Origin: Thiosocius sp963736445
GTDB lineage: Bacteria; Pseudomonadota; Gammaproteobacteria; Chromatiales; Chromatiaceae
DNA length: 64,000 bases
NCBI GenBank assembly: GCA_963736445.1
Contig: CAVTOY010000003.1
Location: 7,838 to 71,837 of the forward strand
Direction of reading: 5' to 3'
Every line of letters begins with the position of its first letter. Within the stretch, counting starts at the first letter, position 1. Below are positions 9,088-17,799 of the stretch, one piece after another. Made by a program: the position numbers and the translations under genes. A model generated the notes under the pieces. It saw only the letters and a list, made by a program, of their open reading frames with translations. It made no database searches and was not told where the DNA came from.

Positions 9088-10566
9088 GTGGACATCGCAG
9101 TTCTCATATTTCTCAGCAGTGGTTTGTTTCTAGGCTGGTCCCTCGGCGCAAACGACGCCGCGAACGTGTTTGGCACAGCCGTCGGGACGCGCATGGTGCG
9201 GTTCGCCACGGCGGCCATCATCTGCAGCGTCTTCGTCATCCTCGGCGCGGTGTTCAGCGGCGCCGGTGCCGCGCACACCCTGGGCGCGCTGGGCTCGGTC
9301 AACGCGCTGGCCGGGGCGTTCACCACCGCGCTCTGTGCCGGTCTCACGGTCTACGCGATGACCCGCCTCAGCCTGCCCGTGTCCACCAGTCAGGCCATCG
9401 TCGGAGCGATCGTCGGCTGGAACCTTTTCAGCGGCTTCCCCACGGATCTTGAATCCCTTGTCAAGATCGTCGTCACCTGGGTGGCGTGCCCACTGCTCGC
9501 GGCCTTTTTTGGTGCCCTTCTGTACCATGTGGTGTCGAAGTTGCTTAAGCACATCCGGGTGCACCTGCTGCGGCTCGATGCCTACACACGTGCCGGACTG
9601 ATACTGGCCGGCGCCATGGGCGCCTACAGCCTGGGCGCGAACAACATCGCCAACGTCATGGGCGTCTTCCTGCAGGCCAACCCCTTCTCGACGTTTTCAG
9701 TTGCCGAGGGCGTCCAGTTCACGGCGACACAAAAGCTGTTTCTGCTCGGCGCAATCGCCGTCGCGGCGGGTGTGTTCACCTACTCGCACCGCGTCATGAT
9801 AAAGGTCGGCACTGGGCTGATGCCCCTGTCCCCGATCGGTGCCTGGATCGTGGTCGTTGCGCACTCGATCGTCTTGTTTCTGTTCGCCTCCGAAGGCCTG
9901 GAACACTTCCTCGCCAGCCACGACTTGCCCACCATTCCGCTCGTGCCGGTGTCCAGCTCACAGGCGGTCGTCGGCGCGGTGGTCGGCATCGGTCTGATGA
10001 AAGGGGGCAGCGCGATCAAATGGCGCCCCCTGCTCAACGTCGCCTCCGGCTGGGTCAGTACGCCGTTGATCGCCTGCCTGCTCTGTTTCGTTTCTTTGTT
10101 CTTTATGCAGAACGTGTTTCAACAGCAGGTCTACGTCGATCATGTCTATCGCCTGTCCCCGGCGGTCCTGGACCGGCTGCAGCGTCAGGGGGTGGAGCCA
10201 GGACCGCTGGCGGAGTTGCCACGGGAACGCGTCGAAGGCGTCAGCGCCTTTCGCGGTCTGCTCGCCGATACAGGCCTGAGCCACCAGGCAGAACACCAGG
10301 TTCTGAAAGCCGCGCGCCTGGCCAGCATCGACCTGCAGCAAGACCAAATCGAGTCCCTCGATACGGACGGGTTCACTGCGGCGCAGCTGGATGCTGTCGA
10401 GGCACTTGCGGGGCGTGAATTCGACTACCGCTGGGTGCTGTCCGAGGCGTTGGCAGCGCAAAGCGATGCCTGGAAAATGCTGCCTGAAGAGACCGTCAAC
10501 AAGCTGCACAACCGCAAGATTCGCGGTGACCTGGACCGCCTGTACCGGCATTTCCGGAAGCAGTGA
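9088..10566 (+). CDS. PiT-family inorganic phosphate transporter
   Basis: This 492-residue membrane protein starts with GTG. It has two homologous halves with the family signatures GANDAANVFGTAVG (N-terminal) and LGANNIANVMGVF (after the first half). VSTSQAIVGAIVGW and VSSSQAVVGAVVG are the matching repeat segments. About ten hydrophobic helices are visible. PiT carriers import metal-phosphate complexes with protons or sodium. The last 140 residues form a long soluble helical tail (from about 350), which is longer than in E. coli Pit. It might contact the DUF47 partner encoded directly upstream. Confidence 0.93.
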   Translation: MDIAVLIFLSSGLFLGWSLGANDAANVFGTAVGTRMVRFATAAIICSVFVILGAVFSGAGAAHTLGALGSVNALAGAFTTALCAGLTVYAMTRLSLPVSTSQAIVGAIVGWNLFSGFPTDLESLVKIVVTWVACPLLAAFFGALLYHVVSKLLKHIRVHLLRLDAYTRAGLILAGAMGAYSLGANNIANVMGVFLQANPFSTFSVAEGVQFTATQKLFLLGAIAVAAGVFTYSHRVMIKVGTGLMPLSPIGAWIVVVAHSIVLFLFASEGLEHFLASHDLPTIPLVPVSSSQAVVGAVVGIGLMKGGSAIKWRPLLNVASGWVSTPLIACLLCFVSLFFMQNVFQQQVYVDHVYRLSPAVLDRLQRQGVEPGPLAELPRERVEGVSAFRGLLADTGLSHQAEHQVLKAARLASIDLQQDQIESLDTDGFTAAQLDAVEALAGREFDYRWVLSEALAAQSDAWKMLPEETVNKLHNRKIRGDLDRLYRHFRKQ

Positions 10567-10655
10567 CCGGCGCTGATGAAGCGGCAGAGGCCCCTGACTT
10601 TTCGATGAAGGCGATACACATACCCGGCCACGCTCGCATGCGTGCCGCATGCAGG

Positions 10656-11495
10656 TTAATCACCGCACCAGATCAGGCTGCCGGCCAGGCCGAAGTGGTC
10701 CGACGGGAACACTTCTGGCTTGTCCTCGGCAATAGGCCGGGTCCCGATCATCTCGATCGACTCGGGTTCCCAGCCCGGCCGCGACGGCGCAACAGGATGC
10801 GATCGAAACGCACCCGCTTCGGCTGGTTCTTGTGGAGCAGACGCATCCGGTTGATGTCGGTATCCTCGGTATACCCCGGCTCGTCACCGCGCAACTCGCC
10901 CCACAGATCCCGGTAGTGCTCATCCACCCGTGCCTGCTCCTCTTCCTGGGCCGGATCAAAATTGAAATCGCCCACCAGCAAACGATGCGGCGCTCCCTGG
11001 AAGTGTCGGCAGCACCTCGTCCAACTGGGCGAGGCGCAGCGTCGTTGCTGACGCGGAACTCTCCAGGTGCAGGTTGCCCACACATGCGGAGCGCGCGCCC
11101 ATACCCAGCTCTGCGACGAGTAGTTTGCGGTCCTTGTCGCTAGGCAGCTCACGCAGGCCAAGGCCACGCAGCGGAACACGCGCAAGTAACAGCACGCCGT
11201 GCGGTTGCAGCGTCTCGCCGGTGACGTCGGACAACCGGAACTCGCGTCGCACCCAGGGATCCGCCAGCAGGTACTGCAGGTGGCGGGGGGTCGCCTCCTG
11301 CAGTGCAATCAGATCCGGGCCGCAGTCGCGCACGACTCCGAGCAGTGCCGCAAACCGTTCCCGCCACAGGAATTCCTCAAACCACACGTTGTAGGTGACG
11401 AGCACGAGCCGGTCGCGCGACACGTCCGGCTCCGTTTCGACGGTTCTCCAGGCATCGACCTCAGGCACAAAGCGAAAGGTGTCGAGATCCTGCAT
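10656..11495 (-). pseudogene. Endonuclease/exonuclease/phosphatase-family gene with two frameshifts
   Basis: Translation from the ATG at 11493-11495 (a GGAGGAG site precedes it) gives an EEP-fold opening: LVLVTYNVWFEEFLWRER, LIALQEATP and GNLHLES. Near 10990 the frame must shift by one base to continue with LLVGDFNFDP and TDINRMRLLHKNQPKRVRFD. Near 10790 it shifts back to read PGWEPESIEMIGT, EVFPSDHFGLAGSLIW and a stop. The total length is a multiple of three, so the two indels cancel. All catalytic motifs exist in the DNA (Asn, Glu, GDFN, SDHF). EEP proteins cleave phosphodiesters in nucleic acids or lipids. Two compensating sequencing errors are as likely as true decay. Confidence 0.75.
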
Positions 11496-11526
11496 AACTC
11501 GCTCCTCCTGCGCGAATCCGGTGCAG

Positions 11527-11985
11527 TCAGTTCTCGTAGACACCGACCAGGCGATTCTGCTCGAGAATGTGGTCTTCGTAGCGCTCGAGAAACTCATTCC
11601 GTGAGGGCGCCCCCTCGACCTGCACATCCAGCGCGTAGACCCAGAAATAATAGTGGTGCGGACCATGACCCTGCGGCGGTTGCGGACCACCGTAACCCGG
11701 CTTGCCAAACCCGTTGTCTCCGACCCGGAAGGATGCTGCGCCGTTCTCCGCAATCACCTTGGTGTCGGGCGGGATGCCGTACAGCAACCAGTGTGTGAAG
11801 CCGAAAGGCAGCGGAGCATCCGGGTCGTGGCAGATGATCGCCAGTTCCCTTGTACCCTCGGGCACCCCATGGATACGCAGCTCAGGCTGATCGTTTCCCT
11901 TGTCGTTGGCAAACCGATCCTCCATGCGCCCTCCGGACTCGAAAGCCGGTGAAGAAATTGAGAGATCCCGAATATTCAAGCCCAT
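11527..11985 (-). CDS. YbhB/YbcL-type PEBP (Raf kinase inhibitor-like) protein
   Basis: This protein is about 152 residues from the ATG at 11985, which has AGGAG at a proper distance. The ATG 18 bases earlier is less well placed. Family motifs are ELAIICHDPDAP, FTHWLLYGIPP, GYGGPQPPQGHGPHHYYFWVYAL and the C-terminal helix ILEQNRLVGVYEN. These form the phosphatidylethanolamine-binding-protein fold with its conserved Asp-Pro and Gly-x-His anion pocket. The bacterial role is unclear. The gene lies upstream of the EEP gene in the same direction, so the two may be co-transcribed. Confidence 0.9.
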   Translation of the reverse strand: MGLNIRDLSISSPAFESGGRMEDRFANDKGNDQPELRIHGVPEGTRELAIICHDPDAPLPFGFTHWLLYGIPPDTKVIAENGAASFRVGDNGFGKPGYGGPQPPQGHGPHHYYFWVYALDVQVEGAPSRNEFLERYEDHILEQNRLVGVYEN

Positions 11986-12003
11986 GGCAAGCTCCTGTTG
12001 CAT

Positions 12004-12455
12004 AACGTTGATGGCTAACCGATCCGCACCGGCACTGCTTCGCAGACGCTACTGGCCCACTGGCGTCGATCGATACATCGCCGCTGCGGTTTTTCCGCCC
12101 ATTCCCTACTCGGGCCCGGCCAGAGACCGCGTGAACAGGCAGATCACAAACACCTTTCGCTAGTCAGCCGAGTATTGCACCTGGGCAGGTTTTTTCGACT
12201 GCGGTGTACCACCCGAGACCATTACCCCGCAGCCAGCACGGTCCAGGCGCCTCGCAGACGGAATATCACCCGCAGCGATCTCGCGAGCCCGATGCCACCC
12301 AGCCCCGATCGGCGCACGTCACATGCCTATCGGCCGAGTGTCTGTCGGCAGGATGGTCACGGCACAGACACCCGCGGCGGACAACTGAGCCACCGTGCCG
12401 ACGGCCGCGCCACGGAGCCCGCACCAGGTCAGCCGCCTGTCTCCCCGGCGCGCGG
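12004..12455. other. 452-base stretch without a supported gene
   Basis: Short open frames exist on both strands, but none has family features or a good ribosome site. The region separates the PEBP gene from the frameshifted hypothetical gene on the same strand. Confidence 0.4.
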
Positions 12456-12937
12456 TCAGGTTTTGCCGGGCATGAGATCGGGCAGGTTCTCCCACCGCGG
12501 CAGCAACTCTGTGAGACATAGCACGGCGTTCGGGTCGTGGCTGTCGAGCCAGGTATCTATGACCGCGGCCCCTCAGCGATGACCGCGTTGGCCGCGGCCA
12601 CGCCGCGCAGTTGCGGCAGCGCGGTGGAGATAGCCACCGCCTCGCTCGCCCCGACACCTGCCTGCGACTGCAGCAGCTGTGCGGCGAAGGCGGGAAAGCG
12701 GTGATCATCCAAATTGTGACGATGCCAGAAGCGATCTGCCGCGCCGAGTTGAAACAGGAACAGGCCAAGTCTGCCGCCGGCCGACACCGGTCGGTCGGAC
12801 AGTACCGCTTGGCAGGCATCGAAGAACGGCTTCATCGCCCGAACCCCTTCCTCATCCGGGTAGGCGGCAACGGTCTCGTCTCCCGCGGCGGCTCGGATGA
12901 CCCGGCCATCCGGGGTGCGTAACTTGCTGTCCGTCAT
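12456..12937 (-). pseudogene. Conserved-looking hypothetical gene with a frameshift
   Basis: The first 120 residues or so start MTDSKLRTPDGRVIRAAAG and include FWHRHNLDDHRFPAFAAQLLQ. The frame then ends at 12557, but a one-base shift near 12575 lets it continue with AVIDTWLDSHDPNAVLCL, TELLPRWENLPDLMPGKT and a stop at 12456. The continuation has ordinary protein composition, so one indel has probably split one gene. I do not recognise the family, and there are no membrane segments. It lies 31 bases downstream of the HdeD gene, in the same direction. Confidence 0.5.
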
Positions 12938-12967
12938 CTCATGTGCCTGGTTGCCGGCCTTGCGTCT

Positions 12968-13549
12968 TCATCTTGCGGCCTGCCGCGCCGCCAGCGCGAC
13001 GAACGTGAGCAGCCAGCCGTTAATGATCATCTCGACCGCGATGAACAGGCCGATCACCCAGAACGCCGCCGCTGGCCACGCGTAAAGGATTATGCCGACA
13101 AGCACGAGATCGACCAGGCCACCGGCCAGGGCGAGCCTCCAGCGCCAACCCCGTCGCCGGCATTGCCAGGCATACACGAGACGGGACACTCCGAGTACGG
13201 CCAGAAAGGCCGCCAGCAACAGCGTCAGGCTGATGGAGCCACTGACCGGATCCCATATCAACAGACCGCCGAGGACCAGGTAGGCCAGCGCGATCAGGGC
13301 ATGCACCACCCGGCCCGACCAGCGCGCCTCGTTGGCAGTCAGTGCATGCCAGAGTTGCAGCACTCCGCCGAGCAGTGCCAGTACGGCGAACGCCAGTACG
13401 CCAGCCAGGGTTAGGTAGAAGGCGAAGCCCACGCCAATCCCACCCAGTGCAAGCATTGTCAGCCCCAGGGCCAGCAACCAGCCCCAATTGAGCGGCAGCT
13501 CCGACGGCCAGTCATCGCTGCCGTTCACGATGGCCTGTGTGTCACTCAT
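12968..13549 (-). CDS. HdeD-family (DUF308) membrane protein
   Basis: This 193-residue protein has six hydrophobic segments in three pairs, typical of DUF308: WLLALGLTMLALGGIGVGF, AGVLAFAVLALLGGVLQLW, VVHALIALAYLVLGGLLIW, LTLLLAAFLAVLGVSRL and two more near the C-terminus. E. coli HdeD contributes to acid resistance at high cell density. HdeD copies also occur on mobile stress-tolerance islands together with YfdX, whose gene lies 48 bases upstream in the same direction. The pair is therefore probably an operon. Confidence 0.88.
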   Translation of the reverse strand: MSDTQAIVNGSDDWPSELPLNWGWLLALGLTMLALGGIGVGFAFYLTLAGVLAFAVLALLGGVLQLWHALTANEARWSGRVVHALIALAYLVLGGLLIWDPVSGSISLTLLLAAFLAVLGVSRLVYAWQCRRRGWRWRLALAGGLVDLVLVGIILYAWPAAAFWVIGLFIAVEMIINGWLLTFVALAARQAAR

Positions 13550-13597
13550 TCATTATCCTCCCACTGCGGTTCTTGTTGTGCCGATGCGGGCATCCGC

Positions 13598-14545
13598 TCA
13601 GATCATCTCGCTGACCTTGGCCTTGAGTGCATCGAACCAGCCGCGATCCGCCTTCTCCTCAGCGTCCGGGTCTTCGAGCCGGCCCAACCGCTCGTACATC
13701 CACTCAAAGGCCTGCTCGTTTCCATACCCGAGGGCCTGCGCCAACGCCAATTGCTCGCGCACCGCGGCCATCAGTTCGCTCAGACTCGGCGGCTCGGCCA
13801 CCCCGGCGGTGTCGTCCCCGGGCCCGGAATTCGCCGCCGGGCCTTCGTCGTTGTCTTGCACCAGGGACCGTGCCTCATCGAGCAGGATCTCGGCACGCAG
13901 CATCGGCAACGGGATCACGACATCGGACACCACCAGTATCCCAAGTGCATTGGACAGGACAGCCTTCGCGGCCTCGAATTCGCCACGGTCGATCTGCGGT
14001 ACGGCCGATTTGATCGCCGCCGGATAGGTCCCCAGCGGCACCCTCGTGGTGCTGATCACGATCTCGCTAGCCAGCCCGCGCATCAGAGACCGGGCCTGCT
14101 GAATCTGACCGTCGCCGAGCAGGTCTTCCGCGTGCCCAACGGTCGCCTCGATCGCATCGACGCTGGCATTCAGGTCGTGGGTGCGGATATCGACATCCAC
14201 CGGTGCCATGACGAGGCTCAGGTCACGCGCGAGTACCAGCTCCAGCTTGCCGGTCGCGACGGCTAACGCATCCAGGGCCTCGTCCGGTCTGTCCTCTTCG
14301 AGCGCGGTCAGCGCCCGCTTGCTCTCCTCGACCGCGATCACGGCCTCGGCGAGGACCTCTTTCCGCCTCTGGGCCACGCGCTCGGCCGCATTCCGGTCGA
14401 CCTTCGACGCAACCGACTCCGATTGCTGCATCGTTGTCGACGGCGCTTCCGCGGTCGCCTGGTCAGCGGCGGCAGGCGGGGCGAGCGGCGATATTAGACC
14501 GAGTGCCGCACAGACCAAAGATCCGGTGATAGATCTGTCGATCAT
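13598..14545 (-). CDS. YfdX-family protein
   Basis: This 315-residue secreted protein has a signal peptide of about 27 residues (SITGSLVCAALGLISPLAPPAAA). The mature part is mainly helical. It contains the YfdX features EVLAEAVIAVEESKRAL, ALDALAVATGKLELVLARD, a central SEIVISTTRVPLGTYPAAI, and AKAVLSNALGILVVSDVVIPLPML. YfdX proteins are periplasmic stress proteins of uncertain mechanism, linked to acid and heat survival. The acidic C-terminal extension (about 225-315) is longer than in E. coli YfdX. The HdeD gene follows directly. Confidence 0.88.
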   Translation of the reverse strand: MIDRSITGSLVCAALGLISPLAPPAAADQATAEAPSTTMQQSESVASKVDRNAAERVAQRRKEVLAEAVIAVEESKRALTALEEDRPDEALDALAVATGKLELVLARDLSLVMAPVDVDIRTHDLNASVDAIEATVGHAEDLLGDGQIQQARSLMRGLASEIVISTTRVPLGTYPAAIKSAVPQIDRGEFEAAKAVLSNALGILVVSDVVIPLPMLRAEILLDEARSLVQDNDEGPAANSGPGDDTAGVAEPPSLSELMAAVREQLALAQALGYGNEQAFEWMYERLGRLEDPDAEEKADRGWFDALKAKVSEMI

Positions 14546-14604
14546 GTCTCTCCTCCTCGCTGGGGTTGGGTTGCAAGATTGGCATCAACATGGCCCAGCA
14601 GTCG

Positions 14605-14838
14605 CTAGTCCTTCGTCGGGCGGTCATAGTCCCGGTGCACCTCAGGGTCCAGCTCCTTCGCGCGTTCCTTGCCCTTGCGCTCGGCCCATTCTGCGGATTC
14701 TTCGGGCTGGCCGGCGGGGTCCGGCGCATCGGCCCCTTTGTCCGACTCGACGAACTCACGCGTCGCCTGGTTGTAGCGGCGAGCCGCTTCGCGGTCGCCT
14801 TCACCCAGCGGCTTGTCGGCATTTCGCTTTTCAGTCAT
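14605..14838 (-). CDS. Small hydrophilic conserved protein
   Basis: This 77-residue, very charged protein lacks hydrophobic segments. It carries DREAARRYNQATREFVES, seen in many small proteobacterial stress-associated proteins of unknown function. It is probably intrinsically disordered apart from the short helix. A GAGGAAAAG-type ribosome site precedes the ATG. It lies 59 bases upstream of YfdX in the same direction and is likely its co-transcribed leader gene. Confidence 0.75.
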   Translation of the reverse strand: MTEKRNADKPLGEGDREAARRYNQATREFVESDKGADAPDPAGQPEESAEWAERKGKERAKELDPEVHRDYDRPTKD

Positions 14839-15129
14839 CGGCTTTTCCTCCTCGCAGGCTGGTGGTTCTGTCAGGCCACGGCGACATGCCGTTGCCAGTC
14901 ACGCAGTAGTGTGCAGGGGCCATGCCAAGGCGACGCCTACACGTCGGCGCAGAATCGTGGGGGTCACGGGCCGGCGTTCGTACCCGGGCAACGGCCGGCT
15001 TGGCCATATGCACCGATATCGGTGGATATCCGCCAGATCCACGGCAATCCAACCCTGCATTGACGCTGCGCACGGCGGCGGAACGTTGCTTGCTTCGGTT
15101 GCCTTGCGATCACTGCGGAGGACGTCACG

Positions 15130-15459
15130 ATGTTGCCAAACCCGACCCTGTTCGACCGCTACGGATTTCTGATCGATGCCGGCGATTGGAATCAGACTCT
15201 GGCTGCACAGATCACCTTCGAACTGGGAATCGGTAGATTGCAGGCGCCACACCTAGCGATCATCCATGCATTGCGCCAACACCATGCGGAGAGCCAGGCC
15301 ATTCCGCCAACGGGGCATATCTGCCGTGAGCTCGGCATGTCGGAGGACTGTATCGACAGCTTTTTCAGGGGCCCGTTGAACGCCTGGAAGGCCGCCGGCC
15401 TTCCCAACCCCGGCGAGGAGGCACGCGTCTACCTAGATAACCAGACGCGGGACACGTGA
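15130..15459 (+). CDS. DsrC/TusE-family protein lacking the C-terminal cysteines (RspA-like)
   Basis: This 109-residue protein is built like DsrC: YGFLIDAGDWNQTLAAQI, a helix with HLAIIHALRQHH, IPPTGHICRELG, and a shortened C-terminal arm FFRGPLNAWKAAGLPNP. In true DsrC the arm carries two reactive cysteines (CxxAGLPKP and the penultimate residue). Here the first position is Trp86 and the last is absent, so it cannot carry sulfur on the arm. Family members without either cysteine have been called RspA and proposed as regulators. It stands alone on the plus strand among minus-strand stress genes. Confidence 0.75.
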   Translation: MLPNPTLFDRYGFLIDAGDWNQTLAAQITFELGIGRLQAPHLAIIHALRQHHAESQAIPPTGHICRELGMSEDCIDSFFRGPLNAWKAAGLPNPGEEARVYLDNQTRDT

Positions 15460-15716
15460 CCGCGAACCACGCCGCGACCTGCCTGCAATGCGTGCCGGTC
15501 GCGGCATACGGGGCCGGGCAGACAGGCCCGGCCGCGTGCGCTGATCGGAGGGCCTGTCAGGATGTCGAAAATCGCCATGGAGATTACGATTAGGCCGATT
15601 GCATCAGGCGAGGGATCAATGAAGGACTTTGCTTGAAAACGACATAAGCTATCTCCCATCATGTCCAGGATGCCGCACCCGACGACGCGACGCGTCAAGA
15701 GACCCCAGATCGGGCA

Positions 15717-15947
15717 CTAGCTGCTGCGCCTGACCCAACGGTCGTTGCGCTTCTCATAGCTCTGCTTTACCGCCGACCAGGCGACCTTGTGCGCGACCTC
15801 TTCGCGTGAGTCGTCCCCCCGGCGGTCTTCAGGATCACGGTATTGTTCCCAGGCGGAATTGTAGGCCTCGAGATAGATCTCACAGGCATGCCCGGGCAGG
15901 TTGGCGCGCACGGAATCCGGTAAATCTTCTAGTTTGTCATATGGCAT
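15717..15947 (-). CDS. ChaB-family protein (copy 1)
   Basis: This 76-residue protein has the compact ChaB fold: MPYDKLEDLPDSVRANLPGH, IYLEAYNSAWEQY, REEVAHKVAWSAVKQSY. E. coli ChaB was described as a regulator of the ChaA cation antiporter, though the evidence is thin. The conserved insert DPEDRRGDDS is shared with a second copy at 40118-40351, about 65 percent identical by eye. No chaA is adjacent. An NhaA gene and a CaCA exchanger are elsewhere in the window. Confidence 0.88.
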   Translation of the reverse strand: MPYDKLEDLPDSVRANLPGHACEIYLEAYNSAWEQYRDPEDRRGDDSREEVAHKVAWSAVKQSYEKRNDRWVRRSS

Positions 15948-15960
15948 GATCCAGCCTCCG

Positions 15961-16556
15961 TCAAAGTCGTCTCACTCTTACCCACCTGCGTGCGCGCTCC
16001 ACGGCTCTTCCGTCCACCGCTCCGGCCCGCCCTGGGTCGGTGCCGCCGATAGGCGTTTCGAACCGACTTGGTTTTCGTTCGGCTTTTGTTGTGCCACAGG
16101 ATCGCACTGCCCGGGACGATTTGATTTGCTGAGGCGCCATAAGCTCCATCAACCGTTCCTGTCCGTCACCTATGCCGCCGCCGGCGGGGTACGCTTCCAG
16201 AGATCGTCGGCTCGATTCCCGGCAACTGGCCTCGACACAGAGAAAGGTGTTGCCGCGCTCATCCTTCATGTTGACCAGTTTCGGCTTCGGTTCAGTGAAT
16301 CCGTCGGCGTCGCCGATGACGAAATCGAACCGCCCCCCACCTCGACTTCGTGGGTGCCCCCCATGCTGGCACCATAGTCACGCCAGCGTTCGTGTGGATC
16401 ACCGCCGGGAATACTGGGTGCGAAGGCGTCCGTTTTCCTGTCACGCCAACTCAACACGACAGGGCACGCGATCTGATCGCTTATCGCAGCCACCGCGGCA
16501 TCACGTGCGGCATCGACTGTGGCGACATCGACATGAGTGACAGAAATCGTCTGCAT
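15961..16556 (-). pseudogene. Small AF1514-like hypothetical gene with a frameshift
   Basis: The first part (about 75 residues, MQTISVTHVDVATVDAARD, VVLSWRDRKTDAFAPSIP) resembles small proteins called AF1514 family. At the G-run near 16340 the frame has to shift by one base to read FDFVIGDADGFTEPKPKLVN and then NTFLCVEASCRESS. Past about 16100 the sequence (rich in Arg and Gly) no longer looks like a conserved protein, so the true end is unclear. The function is unknown. A homopolymer sequencing error is a simple explanation. Confidence 0.45.
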
Positions 16557-16923
16557 GGTTACCTCCCGTTAGTCTTTCGCCACGGCCGGATTCACGCCCG
16601 GCCGTTGCAGGTTGACAAGCAAGCGTAGTGCCAGGCGCCAGCTGAGACGCAGTGAAGCGGCAGCATCTATCATAGGCAACGCCGACTTACGGACGATTTG
16701 CACCACTGATGCTGGATATCGAACGGTGCCGTCCGCTCGAAAACAGCTGCCTCCGCCGTCCTTCGTCCAACGCCGTCGTCACGCAGAAGCCAGCCTACGG
16801 CCGGCACATTCGGTGGTTCTGTGCACCGCTACCGACCTGTCGGCACCGGCGAACGCCTGTCAGTCGACCATCCCGGGATGAGGGCCTGCTCCCCTTGCAA
16901 TACGGCACGCGGCGATGATGGAT
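16557..16923. other. 367-base stretch without a supported gene
   Basis: I see no coding frame with family features on either strand between the AF1514-like gene and the cytochrome gene. Confidence 0.4.
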
Positions 16924-17304
16924 TCAGCGGCTTTGTCCGAGCATGTAATCAAGGGCGGCGGCCAGTTGCGCATCACTGCAGAATCCGCAGTCGCCGCGTG
17001 CCGGCATCTTGTTGAACCCGTGGAAGACATGGCGCAACAACGTCTGGCGCCCCTTGGCGATGCGCGGCTTCCATGCAGTGGGGTCGTCGAGCTCCGGTGC
17101 GCCGTCGACACCCATCTTGTGACAACGGTCGCAAACTTCGTCATAGATCTCCGGGCCACCCCATGTTGCACGTTCGGCTGCCGTGACGGGCTCCGGTTCC
17201 GATGGTGTGACGACCTTGTCGCTCTCGTTACTGCAGGCGCCCAGTACGACACTCGTAGACAAGAGAAGCATCTGCAACCGTCTATATCCAGCGACTGGTC
17301 CCAT
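16924..17304 (-). CDS. Cytochrome c5-type lipoprotein
   Basis: I start at the ATG at 17302-17304, behind a GGAGG site. The 126-residue product has a lipoprotein signal (LLLSTSVVLGACS, acylated Cys). The mature domain binds one heme through CDRCH, with the distal Met in FNKMPARGDCGFC; the extra Cys pair and the Met position match cytochrome c5 (PF13442-like). It would carry electrons in the periplasm, for example from sulfur oxidation to an oxidase. A truncated relative lacking the heme motif lies at 40374-40529. The gene is downstream of the SOR cluster in the same direction. Confidence 0.85.
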   Translation of the reverse strand: MGPVAGYRRLQMLLLSTSVVLGACSNESDKVVTPSEPEPVTAAERATWGGPEIYDEVCDRCHKMGVDGAPELDDPTAWKPRIAKGRQTLLRHVFHGFNKMPARGDCGFCSDAQLAAALDYMLGQSR

Positions 17305-17468
17305 GATAGGCCTCCAACCGGTAGTTAATCTGAAAATACACACGAAATATGCCAACCCAACAGAAAAGCCCAAACGCCGCGGTCGAGCCCACCAGACGAG
17401 TGCCACAGGCCGGGCAGCCCACCGAGTGCCACTCCCTGCTCAAGCCGCTGCTGCTCGAGGGGACGGGA

Positions 17469-17799
17469 TCAACTTCGGGATCGCCTGAGGTATGTTCGCC
17501 GGCTTATTGCCCAATCTATCGGAGGCCGACACGGATGTGTCCGCATGGATGCGGCACAGTTGGTCTGGATGAAGTCGACATCATCCTCGGCAAATATGCC
17601 GCGCACCGGCCGCACCTGGTGCAGGCCGGGGTCGCCATTGGCGAACGCGTCGGCCGGAATGTTCGGTACGAACAGCAGGTAGTCCTTGCGGTCGACCACC
17701 GTGACGCGCGGCTTGTCGCCCGGGATGCTTGCAGATCGCCTGTGCCGCGCCGAGTCCGGCGAAATTCGCGCCCAGGACCGAGACGTGTGGCTGACTCAT
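17469..17799 (-). pseudogene. N-terminal remnant of an FAD/NAD(P)-dependent oxidoreductase
   Basis: The start codon overlaps the stop of the sulfur oxygenase reductase gene (ATGA), so it was the next gene of that operon. It reads MSQPHVSVLGANFAGLGAAQ, a dinucleotide-binding fold. After a one-base slip at a CCCGGG run it continues as VTVVDRKDYLLFVPNIPADAF and VRGIFAEDDVDFIQT, typical of type II NADH dehydrogenase / sulfide:quinone reductase relatives. Similarity then stops, and about 300 further residues and the quinone-site cysteines are absent. The gene is truncated and dead here. Confidence 0.65.

Noticed and set aside
15544..15640. A 24-codon plus-strand ORF and a minus-strand hydrophobic stretch
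   Set aside because: There is no proper ribosome site or conserved family, and the frames are too short to support a gene.
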